Positions 15,922-27,265 of a stretch of 64,000 nucleotides of DNA are shown here, piece by piece. Within the stretch, counting starts at the first letter, position 1, and the number at the start of each line of letters is the position of its first letter. A program made the position numbers and the translations under genes. The DNA is from Pleomorphovibrio marinus (GTDB taxonomy: Bacteria > Bacteroidota > Bacteroidia > Cytophagales > Cyclobacteriaceae). The stretch is from positions 124,001 through 188,000 of the forward strand of contig NZ_QCXY01000004.1 in NCBI RefSeq assembly GCF_003347495.1. The letters run 5' to 3'. A model generated the notes under the pieces. The model ran no database searches and was not told the origin of the DNA. It was given only the letters and a program-made list of their open reading frames with translations.

Positions 15922-18900
15922 TTATTTCTTTACAATCAATCTCAATTGCTTAATATACCCTTTTTCTCCAAGTACTCCTACCAGGTATACCCCCTGCTTT
16001 AGATGATCCACTGGGATTTCAAATGCTTTTTGCATCGCATCGTTAACGTGAATTTGATGCACAAGGCTTCCCCTCATATCGTGAAGAGTGATCATTTTGA
16101 CTTCTTGAGAGGTTTCAACTAAGAGCTTGCTTTGATGTTCAGCAGGATTAGGAACTAGTCGGAAGGTTGCCTCTCCTTTACTATAAACCTCATCCACCTT
16201 AAACTTGACATTCTCTGAATAAAACAACCGCATGGACTCACCACCATTTAATGAACTTCCCTTCAACTCATTGATGGATAAACCGGATATACTTGCATTG
16301 TTAGAAGAGGCTACCAAGTCGATGTTCAAAACCTCATCTTGTACTTCAACTTCTTCGAAAATAAGTTCTGTAGGTTGATTTCCTGCTTCCACAAACATGT
16401 CGAAGTTTTCTTTCACCATCACTCCTTCTATCAGTATACTGAACACTCGCTGTCCTGCTTCAGCAGCTGGACCGAATTTACCAAAATACAGTTCATTGTG
16501 GTAAGTTTTCACCACGTATTTACCATTTGGTACAGGGATAGAATATTTTAAATTGGCATTAAATCTTTCGGAATGAAACAGTGGGCTTACATTCCCAGTA
16601 TTGTAGTTCGTGATTCCGCTTGTGCTAAAGTATTGGCTAAAATTGACATCCCCATTAAAGGTAATATTATTAAATAGGATATTATTGGACGAACCCGTAT
16701 TCAAGTGTAGACTGAAAGCAGGAACTTGATCGAAAACCTGTATCTGCAAAGTTTTCGAAGACTGTGCTCCATTGATGTCAGCAACAGTAAGAGAAACATT
16801 GTAATTTCCTGGGTCCTGAAAAACGTGGCTTGGATTTGCAGCCGTTGAGGTAGAGCCATCCCCAAAATTCCACTGATAATTTAATGGCCCTTCGCCAGTA
16901 GTCCCTTGACTACTAAAAGCCACATTCAAGGGTGCCAGCCCACTAGTGGGAGAGGCTGAAAGGGTCACTAATGGCTTGGCTTCTACCGTACCAATTGACT
17001 CAATACGCAGACCGGATATAGTGGCATTATTAGCTTTGGCCACTAAATTCAGGGTTAAAACACCATTTGTAACTTGAATAGCAGAAAAATCCAAGATAAG
17101 TGGCTGATTGTCATTTTCGACAAACAAATCTAAGTTTTGAAATTTGTTTTGCCCTTGGATATTAATATCGAATACCCTTCGACCTGGCTGGGCAGTAGGC
17201 CCATTCAAACCGAACCAAAGTTCATTGTGATAAGTGCTTACCTTATAAGTCCCGTTCGGAACCGGAATGGAGTAAGTAAGATTTGTGCCAAACCTCTCCG
17301 TTCTAAAAAGCACCGGGAATGCAGTTAAACCTGTTGCACCAACAGTAGTGGTATTGAAATATTCCGGGAAACCGCTATCTCCCAAATAATCCTCTCCTCC
17401 AAATTGAACATTAGCTGAGGTACCCGAATTAAGCCGAAGCAAAAACTCTGGTATGGAAGATGGGTCTATAACTGTGATAAGAATTTCATCAGCAGCCACT
17501 GCCCCAGTGCCATCCTCAATGTCAACTTTCACCAAAAATTCTCCTTCTTGGGTAAAGGTGTGAACGGGGTCTTTTTGGCTTGAGCTAGTTCCATCACCAA
17601 AATCCCAAAGATAACTTAGCTCCCCTTCTTCATTTTCAACTACACTGGTGAAACTAACTTCGAGAGGCATATTCCCGGAGGTGACAGAGGCATTCGCCGT
17701 GACCTCAAGCTTGGGTGGAAGTATAGCTTCAGACCTTATGGCAATAGCTGAAATGCTGGCGTTGTTCTCCTTTGCAACCAAATTCAACGTCAACGTGCCG
17801 TTGGTCACCATAACCTGCTCAAAATCAAGCACCAGGGGTTGGTTGTTATTCTCTACAAATAGGTCAAAGTTTTGAAGCTTGTTCTCTCCCTGAATATTGA
17901 TATCAAAAACCCTCCTTCCAGGCTGAGCAGATGGACCATTAAGTCCAAACCATAGTTCATTATGGTATGTACTTACTGTATAGAGGCCATTGGGAACAGG
18001 TATAGTATAAGTGAGATTGGTGCCAAATCTCTCCGTCCTAAACAGAACTGGAAACGCGGAGGAGCCTGTCGCACCCACTGTAGTGGTATTAAAATAATCA
18101 GGGAAATTACCATCACCCAAATATTGTTCCTGCTGATAGTTGACGTTGGCAGTTGTCCCTGCATTTAGGAGTAAGGTGAATTCAGGGTCTCCAGGTATGG
18201 GACCTGGATCGGATGGCTGAGGATTAACCGAGATCTGCAGTGAGTTACTATCCGTGTTTCCCTCCAAATCTGTAACGGTCAAAACGGCAGTGTAGTTACC
18301 AACCACCGTGTATGTGTGGCTGGGACTAACATCTGTAGCCGTATTTCCATCACCAAAATCCCAAAAATAACTGTCTATTCCCGCACTTGCGCTAGAGCTT
18401 GAGCCATCAAATTGAACAGTAAGAGGGACTTCACCACCCGAAGTGGATGCAGATAGGCTTGCTGATGGCGGGAGTATGGGGGTATCAAATTCGTTCACAA
18501 TTGAAATTCCCGAAATGGTGGCATTATCCTTTGAGGATATAAGCTGTATATTGAGGACTCCATCTGCAACCAAAACATTTTCATAAGTAAACACAACTGG
18601 GTTATTGCCACTTTCATAAAACAAGTCAACATTACTTTTTACAGTCTCCCCTTCTACTTTAATATCAAATACACGTATTCCACCTCCACCTTGGCCACCT
18701 CCTGGTTTGCCAAACCACACTTCATTGTGATAAGTTCTCACTCTATAAGTACCATTGGGGACGGGTATATTGAAGGAGAAGTTGTTGCCATATCGCTCAG
18801 ATTGAAACAACAATTCATTGCTTGCATTGGGATTGGTAAATGCACCACTTGCCGAGAAAAGTCCGGAACCTACATCCCCTACATAGTTTTCTCCTTCAAA

Positions 18901-21900
18901 ATTGGCAGTTGTACCTGAACCAGCATTGTAAAAAACCCGTACTGACTCAAAAGTGCCGTCTCCAATTAGCTTAATGACCTTTTCTAGGTTACCCTGGTAC
19001 TTAATTACAAGGTCTGCCTGAGCATCTGATTTATTTCCTACATACTCAATTTGGAAGGATGTCTTTTCACCAACTTTTAGCAAACTGTTGGTTAAAAGTG
19101 CTTGGCTGAAAACAAAGCTATCTCCATCATCTCCTTCTATATTCATAGATTGAATGAAAGCACCAGTATTTCCATTTTCAACAGACAGTTCAAGGGTTTT
19201 GGGAAACCCTGTTTCTAGCAAGATCTCATCCGGAGCGATCAGTTCGCTGGCCTCGATAGGTGTTCCCTTAGGCTCATCTATTCCGAAAACCTCCATGTTT
19301 TTTTGGTTACCTCCCCCCAAGTTGGGAGAACCTGCTAGCACGTAGAGCCCCTTTCCAGAAACAATGCCTTGAGTGCCATGCCTTCCAAAATTGAGATCCT
19401 TAAGCCGGGTCCAAGATTGGCTTTTAGGGTCAAACATTTCAGTTACTTTCAAGGCCTGACTGGAAGTTTCAACCTCTCCTCCAGCAACTATTAACCTGTC
19501 CCAAAGATTGTTCGTAATTGCGGCTGCTCGCGGTGTTGGTAGGTTTTTGTCGGCACTTAAACTTCTCCAGGATTTGTTAGAGAAACTATACACGTCGACC
19601 TCTGGCACTAAGGGGGCAAAAACCCCACCTGGTCCTCCTGACCTTCTACCAGAAACCACATACATTTCATTGCCAATTACTGTGGCAAAAAAATGGTCTC
19701 TGGCTCGAGGACTATTTTCCAGTACAGTCCATTCCCCAGTCTTAGGATTGTATTCGTCAAAATAACTAACGAACTCACCATCATGGCCTTTCTTATTGCC
19801 ATTGACCAGATAAAATTTATCTTCAAAGACGACCAATCCCGCAGAACCCCTTCTCCTCTCTTCTGGTATTTCAGGCCCTTGTATCCAAACTTCTTTTGCC
19901 GGATCAAAAGCCCAAACATGCTCGGCTGGTTCCTCTGCTGGAAAATTATTAGTTTTAAAGGCGCCAATTATCCAAATCAAGCCTTCATAAGTGACTGCCT
20001 GAAAGTGGTTGAAGTCCAGAGGACTGCTATTTGGCAAAGACCTCCAAGTGTCGTTTTTATAGTCATAAATTTCTACAGTACGGGTATTTTCTCTTCCCCC
20101 TAACAGGTAAAACTTCTCCCCTGCCTGTACAAAACTATTTTCATGCCTTCCAGTGTAATTTTGGTTTTCGCCTTTTACTGTCCAATCCATTTCCTCCCAA
20201 GCCGGTAAAATTGTCCATACAAATGTGAAAGAAACTGCATCAGAACTAAAATTATCTGAATCATCTATAATTACTTCCACCGTGTAAGGGCTGTTGGCTA
20301 TGGCATTATCGGCAATTTTACCATAAATGCTTCCATTGGAACTATCAATGAATACTCCGGGTGGCATTCCTTCCGCAGTATAATTTAAATTACCATCCCC
20401 TCCTGACGCTTCCACAATTAATTCTCCACTTAAATCATCCCCAGCAAATCCCGTCAAATTATCCAATGCGGTGAATTCAATGGGAGTCTGGATTGGTTGA
20501 CCAATAATCTCAATTGCATTCACCAAAGGGTGTTCCACAACTTTCACAAAATCTATGTTTAATTCCCCATCTGTTAAAGTGACAGGGAAAGATTCCATTG
20601 CGCCTACCTGATGGCCATAGGTACCGGATAAATCCACCAAGCTGCTCCTTTCTTCACCCTCTATTTTTATGTTAAATATCCTTTGGTTGGGTAGTGAGGT
20701 TCCAGACCATCCATTTCCCATATAAATATTCACGGTATAATCACCATCGGGTAAAGGAATAGCATATTTAAACTCAGACTGAGTTGAATATCTTTCGTGG
20801 GCAAAAATCTTGGTATAGGTATCATCGGTAATATAAGCCGGAATACTGGAATGCCTGTTGGCCGGGTTAAAACTGTTAGGTACCACAACACCTGAGTTTA
20901 CACTAAATTCCGCTTGCGAAACACTGCCAGGAACATTGTTGGCCAGCCAATTTGGGTTATCCGTAGAGTCTTGAATAACAGGCCCTCCAGCATTTATTCT
21001 GAGCAAAATTTCATCACTGATGTCCACATTAACATTGAAGCTTTGCTCGATGAAGAAGCCGTCTGAATCTGTAGCACGGATGGTAACTTCACTATCCGTC
21101 TCACGATCCGAAAAACCTAAGGTCAAAATGGATCCTGATATTTGTGCAAGTAGGTTCTGGTCTGTGTTCCCCTCTACCGTGTAGATGAGGTTTTCGCTCC
21201 CATTTTCATCACCAAAGAATTCCATCAAATCCAATTCTAAGTCCAGGTCACCGATCATTCTGCTGATATCACCGATTTGCCTTACTATAAATGGTTGCTG
21301 ACCACTGACTTTGAAATAATTCCAAACACCGATAAAGTCCTTATTGAAATCATTTGAGGTACCATATATTCCAATTGCCAATGGGGTTTCGACCTCCTTA
21401 ATGGCCTGTTCAACCATACCTTCCGCTACAATGACTCCAATGGAAACCCTTGGATCATTATCGAATTTATAGAATGCTTCTATTTCTCCAGAGGAGGGCG
21501 TTACCTCAAACTGCAACTCTATCAGCGTATTGGTACCAGGCCTTTCACTTTCCTTGATTTCATGCATAATGGGTGTGGCACCCGGCACATCATTGATTTC
21601 TTGGTTAAAAACCAAATGACTTTTGGTAAACACCAATTTGAGAAAGTTGCTTTGGGTGCCATCTCCCATTTGAATACCCACTTCCCCATCTCCATCAAAA
21701 TCAAATAACTGACCAGGAGAGGACAATCCTATTAGGCCTGACCTAATTAAAAATTTCCCGGTTTGAGTGCCTACGTTCACACCGAATTGAAAGCCTTTCT
21801 CTTGATTGTTCTGCGTCCCATTTGCAGTTCCACCTGTCATCGAAACTTGTATGGCACCTGCTGTCCCTCCATAAATATCATTTGGCCCAGGTCTTTCTTC

Positions 21901-24036
21901 TGGCTTATCTAGCCAATTTAGCCAATTTGGGTTAGGGGCACCATTGTTCATTAACCCAGTCAGTCCAAGTCCCAAATAGCCGCTTTGTCTGTCGCGATTG
22001 TCAATCTGGTCTGAGAATAACTGGTTTTCAATGGGAAGATTCCTGGGATCTCCGATTTGAAAAGGGTCATCCTCATCTAAAATTCCATCCCCGTCATCAT
22101 CAAGGTCATTCAAATCTGAAACAAAATCCTTATCATAATCATTGGGAATAGATGCTCCGTTGCAATAGTCAGTTCCGTTGTCTATCTCATCTTGGTTAGT
22201 GTACCCATCTCGGTCATAATCCGCGAGTGGATCGAAATTTGGATGGTCAGGATCAACACAGAAAATGTCGTCAGCAGGGGTCAATACCGTAATTCGACTG
22301 TCGAAGGTGGCTACCCAAATAGTGCCTGGAAAGATTTCATCGTCTCCGTTGCAGGCAATGCCCAATGCATTGCCACCATTCATATTGAACTTATTAATTT
22401 CTAATTTCTCCAGGGATCCATCTTCTTTCAAATAAACTACATGAACATCCCCGCCATTTTTTCCAACAATCAGCGCTCCTTTTAGTGCTTCGTCAAAATT
22501 GGAAGCCTTATATTCATCAATCCCATTCGAATTGTTTGGGAAAATAGTCACAATATTTGGCTGAGGGCCATTAGGGTTTGCCAGCGTAGGCGCAATAAAA
22601 TCCGCTTCGGCCGGATTTGACAGCGTGAGAGGAACCGGTGGCCAATTCGCTGGCAGAGAATTTGCCGCATATTCTTCAAACCCTGGCTGGCCAGGTGCGA
22701 TAGGCTCCAATATCTCCGTCCTGAATTTATCGTTGGGGGGAAATAAAGGATTAATATTCGCCCAGTCATTGTCATCGCCAATGAATTTGGTGTACAACCC
22801 TGCTCCTTCTGGCTGAAAAGGAAAAGCCGAACCAGAAGTATAGGGTTGCCCCGGATTTGCCCTTATTGGTGTAGGGTGCCCTGCATAAAAACTACCGAAT
22901 TCATAGGAACTTAAATCATCCGTGATTAGAAGCAAATGGTCTTGGTTGTCCACATGTTCTCCTGAGGGACTAGGGTTTAAGGGACTTCCACCAGGTTCAG
23001 AAGGGAGATAATTGTTCGTTACGAGGTTGGGATTTCCCTCGTTTTCCGGAAGTCCCCCCCAGTTAATATTGGCACCATTATCAGTAGCATAAACCCTTCC
23101 TGATTGAGTTACTACTAGGTCATATGCGTTCCTATAGCCTGAAGAAAAAATCTGTACAGGTCCGCCCTCCACTACCATGCCCATATTCAACCCGTCATTT
23201 CCCCCAAAGGGATCCCCGACGTCAATCCCATCATAACCAGGATCATTTGGATTATAGATCCCATTTTTGTTAGGTCGGGTAGGGTCATCAAGGGTAGGGA
23301 TGTCATATTTATATTTTCTTCCTGAATTTTGATCCTCTAGAATAGGGAGGTTTTCAATCATGTCCAAATCCACGCTGAGTATTGCTGCTGAGAGCGCATA
23401 TTCAGTGATGTAGGCAAAGTTTTTTGAAGGCGACCCCGCATTGGTAAGACCTCCACTTGCCACTAAAAGATAGGGTTTTCCATTAATTTCGGTATATTCC
23501 AACCCATTGGTAGAATGGTTTTCTTCGGACCTTGGAAGCCCTCGTACCAAATCAACCACCTCCCAATTCGATCCTGTCCAGGTTAATCTGGTAATGATCC
23601 CCGAATTTGTATCCAACACCTTGTCCCCACTTGGCCCACCCCATTTTGGATCACTGGAACTCACATAAACAACTGGGTTGGATGAAGATCCTGCTACTGT
23701 TATCCCGGTTATTTGTCGATTTCCGCGGTTGTCGAATGCGAGCTTGCCCGTATCATCGTGGTTGGGAAGGGCTTTCACCATTCCTAGTACCTCCACACCT
23801 TCTACCTTATATTCTGCGACACCGGACTGGATAATGGTATAGGCTTTTATGTCGCCATTCAATTGAGCTACATAAAGTCGTTCATCTGGTCCAAACTTCA
23901 AAGATGTCCCCTGAACGATGGCACTAAAACCATTGAAATCCAATGTAGTCTGGTCAAATCCAATGTTTTGAGAGAGAGCTTGTAGTGTTAATGATAAGGA
24001 TAGCACACACCCTTGAATTATTCTGGAAATACACAT
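15922..24036 (-). CDS. Giant secreted multidomain protein: malectin x5, kelch, PKD x3, T9SS C-terminal domain
   Basis: A 2704-residue exported protein of unknown function, probably a cell-surface carbohydrate binder or scaffold. It has a signal peptide (cleavage near residue 23) and an N-terminal propeller-like region (to about 590). A Ca-binding Asp-rich stretch follows (DYDRDGYTNQDEID, DLDDDGDGILDEDD, about 605-665), then a jelly-roll-like region (670-900) and a cadherin-like segment (935-1005). Malectin-like domains sit near 1010, 1697, 1952, 2197 and 2439, each opening with an L-x-x-N-A/S-G motif and containing VPNGxYxVxTYHNE; kelch repeats lie at 1280-1590. PKD domains with WDFGDG or WNFGDG lie near 1858, 2107 and 2355. 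The C-terminus (VPNPAEHQSK to LIVKK, about 2623-2704) is a type IX secretion sorting domain. The ligand is unknown. Confidence 0.9.
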   Translation of the reverse strand: MCISRIIQGCVLSLSLTLQALSQNIGFDQTTLDFNGFSAIVQGTSLKFGPDERLYVAQLNGDIKAYTIIQSGVAEYKVEGVEVLGMVKALPNHDDTGKLAFDNRGNRQITGITVAGSSSNPVVYVSSSDPKWGGPSGDKVLDTNSGIITRLTWTGSNWEVVDLVRGLPRSEENHSTNGLEYTEINGKPYLLVASGGLTNAGSPSKNFAYITEYALSAAILSVDLDMIENLPILEDQNSGRKYKYDIPTLDDPTRPNKNGIYNPNDPGYDGIDVGDPFGGNDGLNMGMVVEGGPVQIFSSGYRNAYDLVVTQSGRVYATDNGANINWGGLPENEGNPNLVTNNYLPSEPGGSPLNPSPSGEHVDNQDHLLLITDDLSSYEFGSFYAGHPTPIRANPGQPYTSGSAFPFQPEGAGLYTKFIGDDNDWANINPLFPPNDKFRTEILEPIAPGQPGFEEYAANSLPANWPPVPLTLSNPAEADFIAPTLANPNGPQPNIVTIFPNNSNGIDEYKASNFDEALKGALIVGKNGGDVHVVYLKEDGSLEKLEINKFNMNGGNALGIACNGDDEIFPGTIWVATFDSRITVLTPADDIFCVDPDHPNFDPLADYDRDGYTNQDEIDNGTDYCNGASIPNDYDKDFVSDLNDLDDDGDGILDEDDPFQIGDPRNLPIENQLFSDQIDNRDRQSGYLGLGLTGLMNNGAPNPNWLNWLDKPEERPGPNDIYGGTAGAIQVSMTGGTANGTQNNQEKGFQFGVNVGTQTGKFLIRSGLIGLSSPGQLFDFDGDGEVGIQMGDGTQSNFLKLVFTKSHLVFNQEINDVPGATPIMHEIKESERPGTNTLIELQFEVTPSSGEIEAFYKFDNDPRVSIGVIVAEGMVEQAIKEVETPLAIGIYGTSNDFNKDFIGVWNYFKVSGQQPFIVRQIGDISRMIGDLDLELDLMEFFGDENGSENLIYTVEGNTDQNLLAQISGSILTLGFSDRETDSEVTIRATDSDGFFIEQSFNVNVDISDEILLRINAGGPVIQDSTDNPNWLANNVPGSVSQAEFSVNSGVVVPNSFNPANRHSSIPAYITDDTYTKIFAHERYSTQSEFKYAIPLPDGDYTVNIYMGNGWSGTSLPNQRIFNIKIEGEERSSLVDLSGTYGHQVGAMESFPVTLTDGELNIDFVKVVEHPLVNAIEIIGQPIQTPIEFTALDNLTGFAGDDLSGELIVEASGGDGNLNYTAEGMPPGVFIDSSNGSIYGKIADNAIANSPYTVEVIIDDSDNFSSDAVSFTFVWTILPAWEEMDWTVKGENQNYTGRHENSFVQAGEKFYLLGGRENTRTVEIYDYKNDTWRSLPNSSPLDFNHFQAVTYEGLIWIIGAFKTNNFPAEEPAEHVWAFDPAKEVWIQGPEIPEERRRGSAGLVVFEDKFYLVNGNKKGHDGEFVSYFDEYNPKTGEWTVLENSPRARDHFFATVIGNEMYVVSGRRSGGPGGVFAPLVPEVDVYSFSNKSWRSLSADKNLPTPRAAAITNNLWDRLIVAGGEVETSSQALKVTEMFDPKSQSWTRLKDLNFGRHGTQGIVSGKGLYVLAGSPNLGGGNQKNMEVFGIDEPKGTPIEASELIAPDEILLETGFPKTLELSVENGNTGAFIQSMNIEGDDGDSFVFSQALLTNSLLKVGEKTSFQIEYVGNKSDAQADLVIKYQGNLEKVIKLIGDGTFESVRVFYNAGSGTTANFEGENYVGDVGSGLFSASGAFTNPNASNELLFQSERYGNNFSFNIPVPNGTYRVRTYHNEVWFGKPGGGQGGGGIRVFDIKVEGETVKSNVDLFYESGNNPVVFTYENVLVADGVLNIQLISSKDNATISGISIVNEFDTPILPPSASLSASTSGGEVPLTVQFDGSSSSASAGIDSYFWDFGDGNTATDVSPSHTYTVVGNYTAVLTVTDLEGNTDSNSLQISVNPQPSDPGPIPGDPEFTLLLNAGTTANVNYQQEQYLGDGNFPDYFNTTTVGATGSSAFPVLFRTERFGTNLTYTIPVPNGLYTVSTYHNELWFGLNGPSAQPGRRVFDINIQGENKLQNFDLFVENNNQPLVLDFEQVMVTNGTLTLNLVAKENNASISAIAIRSEAILPPKLEVTANASVTSGNMPLEVSFTSVVENEEGELSYLWDFGDGTSSSQKDPVHTFTQEGEFLVKVDIEDGTGAVAADEILITVIDPSSIPEFLLRLNSGTSANVQFGGEDYLGDSGFPEYFNTTTVGATGLTAFPVLFRTERFGTNLTYSIPVPNGTYKVSTYHNELWFGLNGPTAQPGRRVFDINIQGQNKFQNLDLFVENDNQPLILDFSAIQVTNGVLTLNLVAKANNATISGLRIESIGTVEAKPLVTLSASPTSGLAPLNVAFSSQGTTGEGPLNYQWNFGDGSTSTAANPSHVFQDPGNYNVSLTVADINGAQSSKTLQIQVFDQVPAFSLHLNTGSSNNILFNNITFNGDVNFSQYFSTSGITNYNTGNVSPLFHSERFNANLKYSIPVPNGKYVVKTYHNELYFGKFGPAAEAGQRVFSILIEGVMVKENFDMFVEAGNQPTELIFEEVEVQDEVLNIDLVASSNNASISGLSINELKGSSLNGGESMRLFYSENVKFKVDEVYSKGEATFRLVPNPAEHQSKLLVETSQEVKMITLHDMRGSLVHQIHVNDAMQKAFEIPVDHLKQGVYLVGVLGEKGYIKQLRLIVKK

Positions 24037-24318
24037 AATTTCAAAAGACCCTGAAGTCCCCTTAAATAAAAATTGAAAATGTAAAAATCTTAATTTTTTT
24101 AATTTAGTGCTCCCCCCAAGGAGAACAAACCTTTAAACTGCACCAACAAAATTAGGCTAATTAATTTAACATAAAAATTTTGAAATACATTTTTGTACCC
24201 TGTAAGCGCATTTTTTTTATTAAAACATTAGAATTCAGAAATAGTCTTATTTTTTCTTCGAAAAGAATTTTTTTTTTGTAATCAGGGTTTATGCTGTGTA
24301 GTCAACTTGTTATCAATA

Positions 24319-25551
24319 ATGGCCAACCGGAATCTTTTTACCCTGATCTTACTTTTAGGGTCACTAAGTACCATAAGTCCTTTTTCCATAGACATGTATT
24401 TGCCTGGGTTCCCTGCCATTGCCAGTAGCCTAGGTACCAGCATTGCCAGGGTTCAGCTTTCCCTTACAAGTTACCTTGTGGGTATAGCGGTAGGTCAACT
24501 GTTTTATGGCCCTCTTCTGGATAGGTTTGGCAGGAAAAAACCTCTGTACGTGGGATTGGTCATTTATATCCTTTCTTCTTTTGCCTGTGCAGCAGTTTCT
24601 ACAGTGGATGAGCTGATTTATCTGCGTTTTATCCAAGCTATTGGGGGATGTGCGGGTATGGTAGCTGCTCAGACTCTTGTCAGGGACCTCTTTCCAGTCA
24701 ACAAAATTGCTCAGGCATTTGCCTACCTGACCTTAGTAATCGCGGTTTCCCCCATGATTGCACCCACAGTTGGTGGATATCTCACCGCACACTTGGATTG
24801 GCACTACCTCTTTATAGTGTTGGGGGCGATTACTACAGTTATTTTGATTTTCACCAAATTGTATCTTCCCCCAGGTCTACCTCCTGACCCCAGTATTTCC
24901 TTGAAGCCACTTAAAGTGTTTCACAAATATGTATATGTACTCAAAAACAAGCAATTCCTTACTTATATTTTGGTAGGTGGCATCGCTGGAGCTGCCCCAT
25001 TCGCCTATATTGCAGGTTCATCTGATGTATTTATCAACCTTTACGGACTTTCTGAAACCACATATGGATGGATTTTTGCCTTTTTGGCAGTGGCAATGAT
25101 CGGTTCCACTCAGCTTAACCATATTTTGCTCAAAAAATTCTCCAACCAACTCATCATAAGGGTAGCCTTGTCCTATCAGGTGGTTCTTGGAGTAATATTG
25201 GTGTTGGGAATTTATTATGATTGGTTTTCCGTGTGGGTATTTGTAGGCATGCTCTTCGTTTTCCTCACAGGCCATGGACTAAGTATACCAAATTCTGCTG
25301 CACTGTCGCTGGCACCTTTTAGTCAAAACGCTGGAAGCGCTTCTGCCATGATGGGATTTATGAGAATGGCAATAGGTGGTCTGGTTACTGCCTTGGTGAG
25401 CATCTTTCACGACGGATCCGCCTTGCCCATGGTGCTGCTAATGGCTTTTTGCATCGCAGGAGGGTTGTTGATTTTGTCTATCTATCACAGAAAGAGGATT
25501 TTGGTGATAGCCAGAAAGAGCAAAAACTCCCTAAAAATGGCCTACCGTTAA
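24319..25551 (+). CDS. Bcr/CflA-type MFS multidrug exporter
   Basis: A 410-residue inner-membrane drug:proton antiporter with 12 hydrophobic segments. The Bcr/CflA hallmark SIDMYLPGFPAIA is in helix 1, and the loop 2-3 motif GPLLDRFGRKKPLYVG is intact. ATG at 24319 is chosen over an in-frame TTG at 24307 because MANRN fits the family start. The preceding 280 bp is very AT-rich and must hold the promoters of this gene and of the divergent giant gene; no clear consensus was found there. The gene appears monocistronic. Confidence 0.9.
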   Translation: MANRNLFTLILLLGSLSTISPFSIDMYLPGFPAIASSLGTSIARVQLSLTSYLVGIAVGQLFYGPLLDRFGRKKPLYVGLVIYILSSFACAAVSTVDELIYLRFIQAIGGCAGMVAAQTLVRDLFPVNKIAQAFAYLTLVIAVSPMIAPTVGGYLTAHLDWHYLFIVLGAITTVILIFTKLYLPPGLPPDPSISLKPLKVFHKYVYVLKNKQFLTYILVGGIAGAAPFAYIAGSSDVFINLYGLSETTYGWIFAFLAVAMIGSTQLNHILLKKFSNQLIIRVALSYQVVLGVILVLGIYYDWFSVWVFVGMLFVFLTGHGLSIPNSAALSLAPFSQNAGSASAMMGFMRMAIGGLVTALVSIFHDGSALPMVLLMAFCIAGGLLILSIYHRKRILVIARKSKNSLKMAYR

Positions 25552-25597
25552 AAAGGTCATTAATTGGCTAAACCTACTTTAATTTGGATAATATCCC

Positions 25598-25605
25598 TAA
25601 CTTTG
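25598..25605 (+). promoter_or_regulatory. Possible -7 box for the ABC-F gene
   Basis: TAACTTTG matches TAnnTTTG and would place the transcript start about 26 bases before the ABC-F start codon. No TTTG is seen at the right distance upstream, so this is weak. Confidence 0.35.
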
Positions 25606-25631
25606 CACTTTATTTCATAAATACAGCATAA

Positions 25632-27257
<1,626 letters not shown>

Positions 27258-27265
27258 GTAAATCC

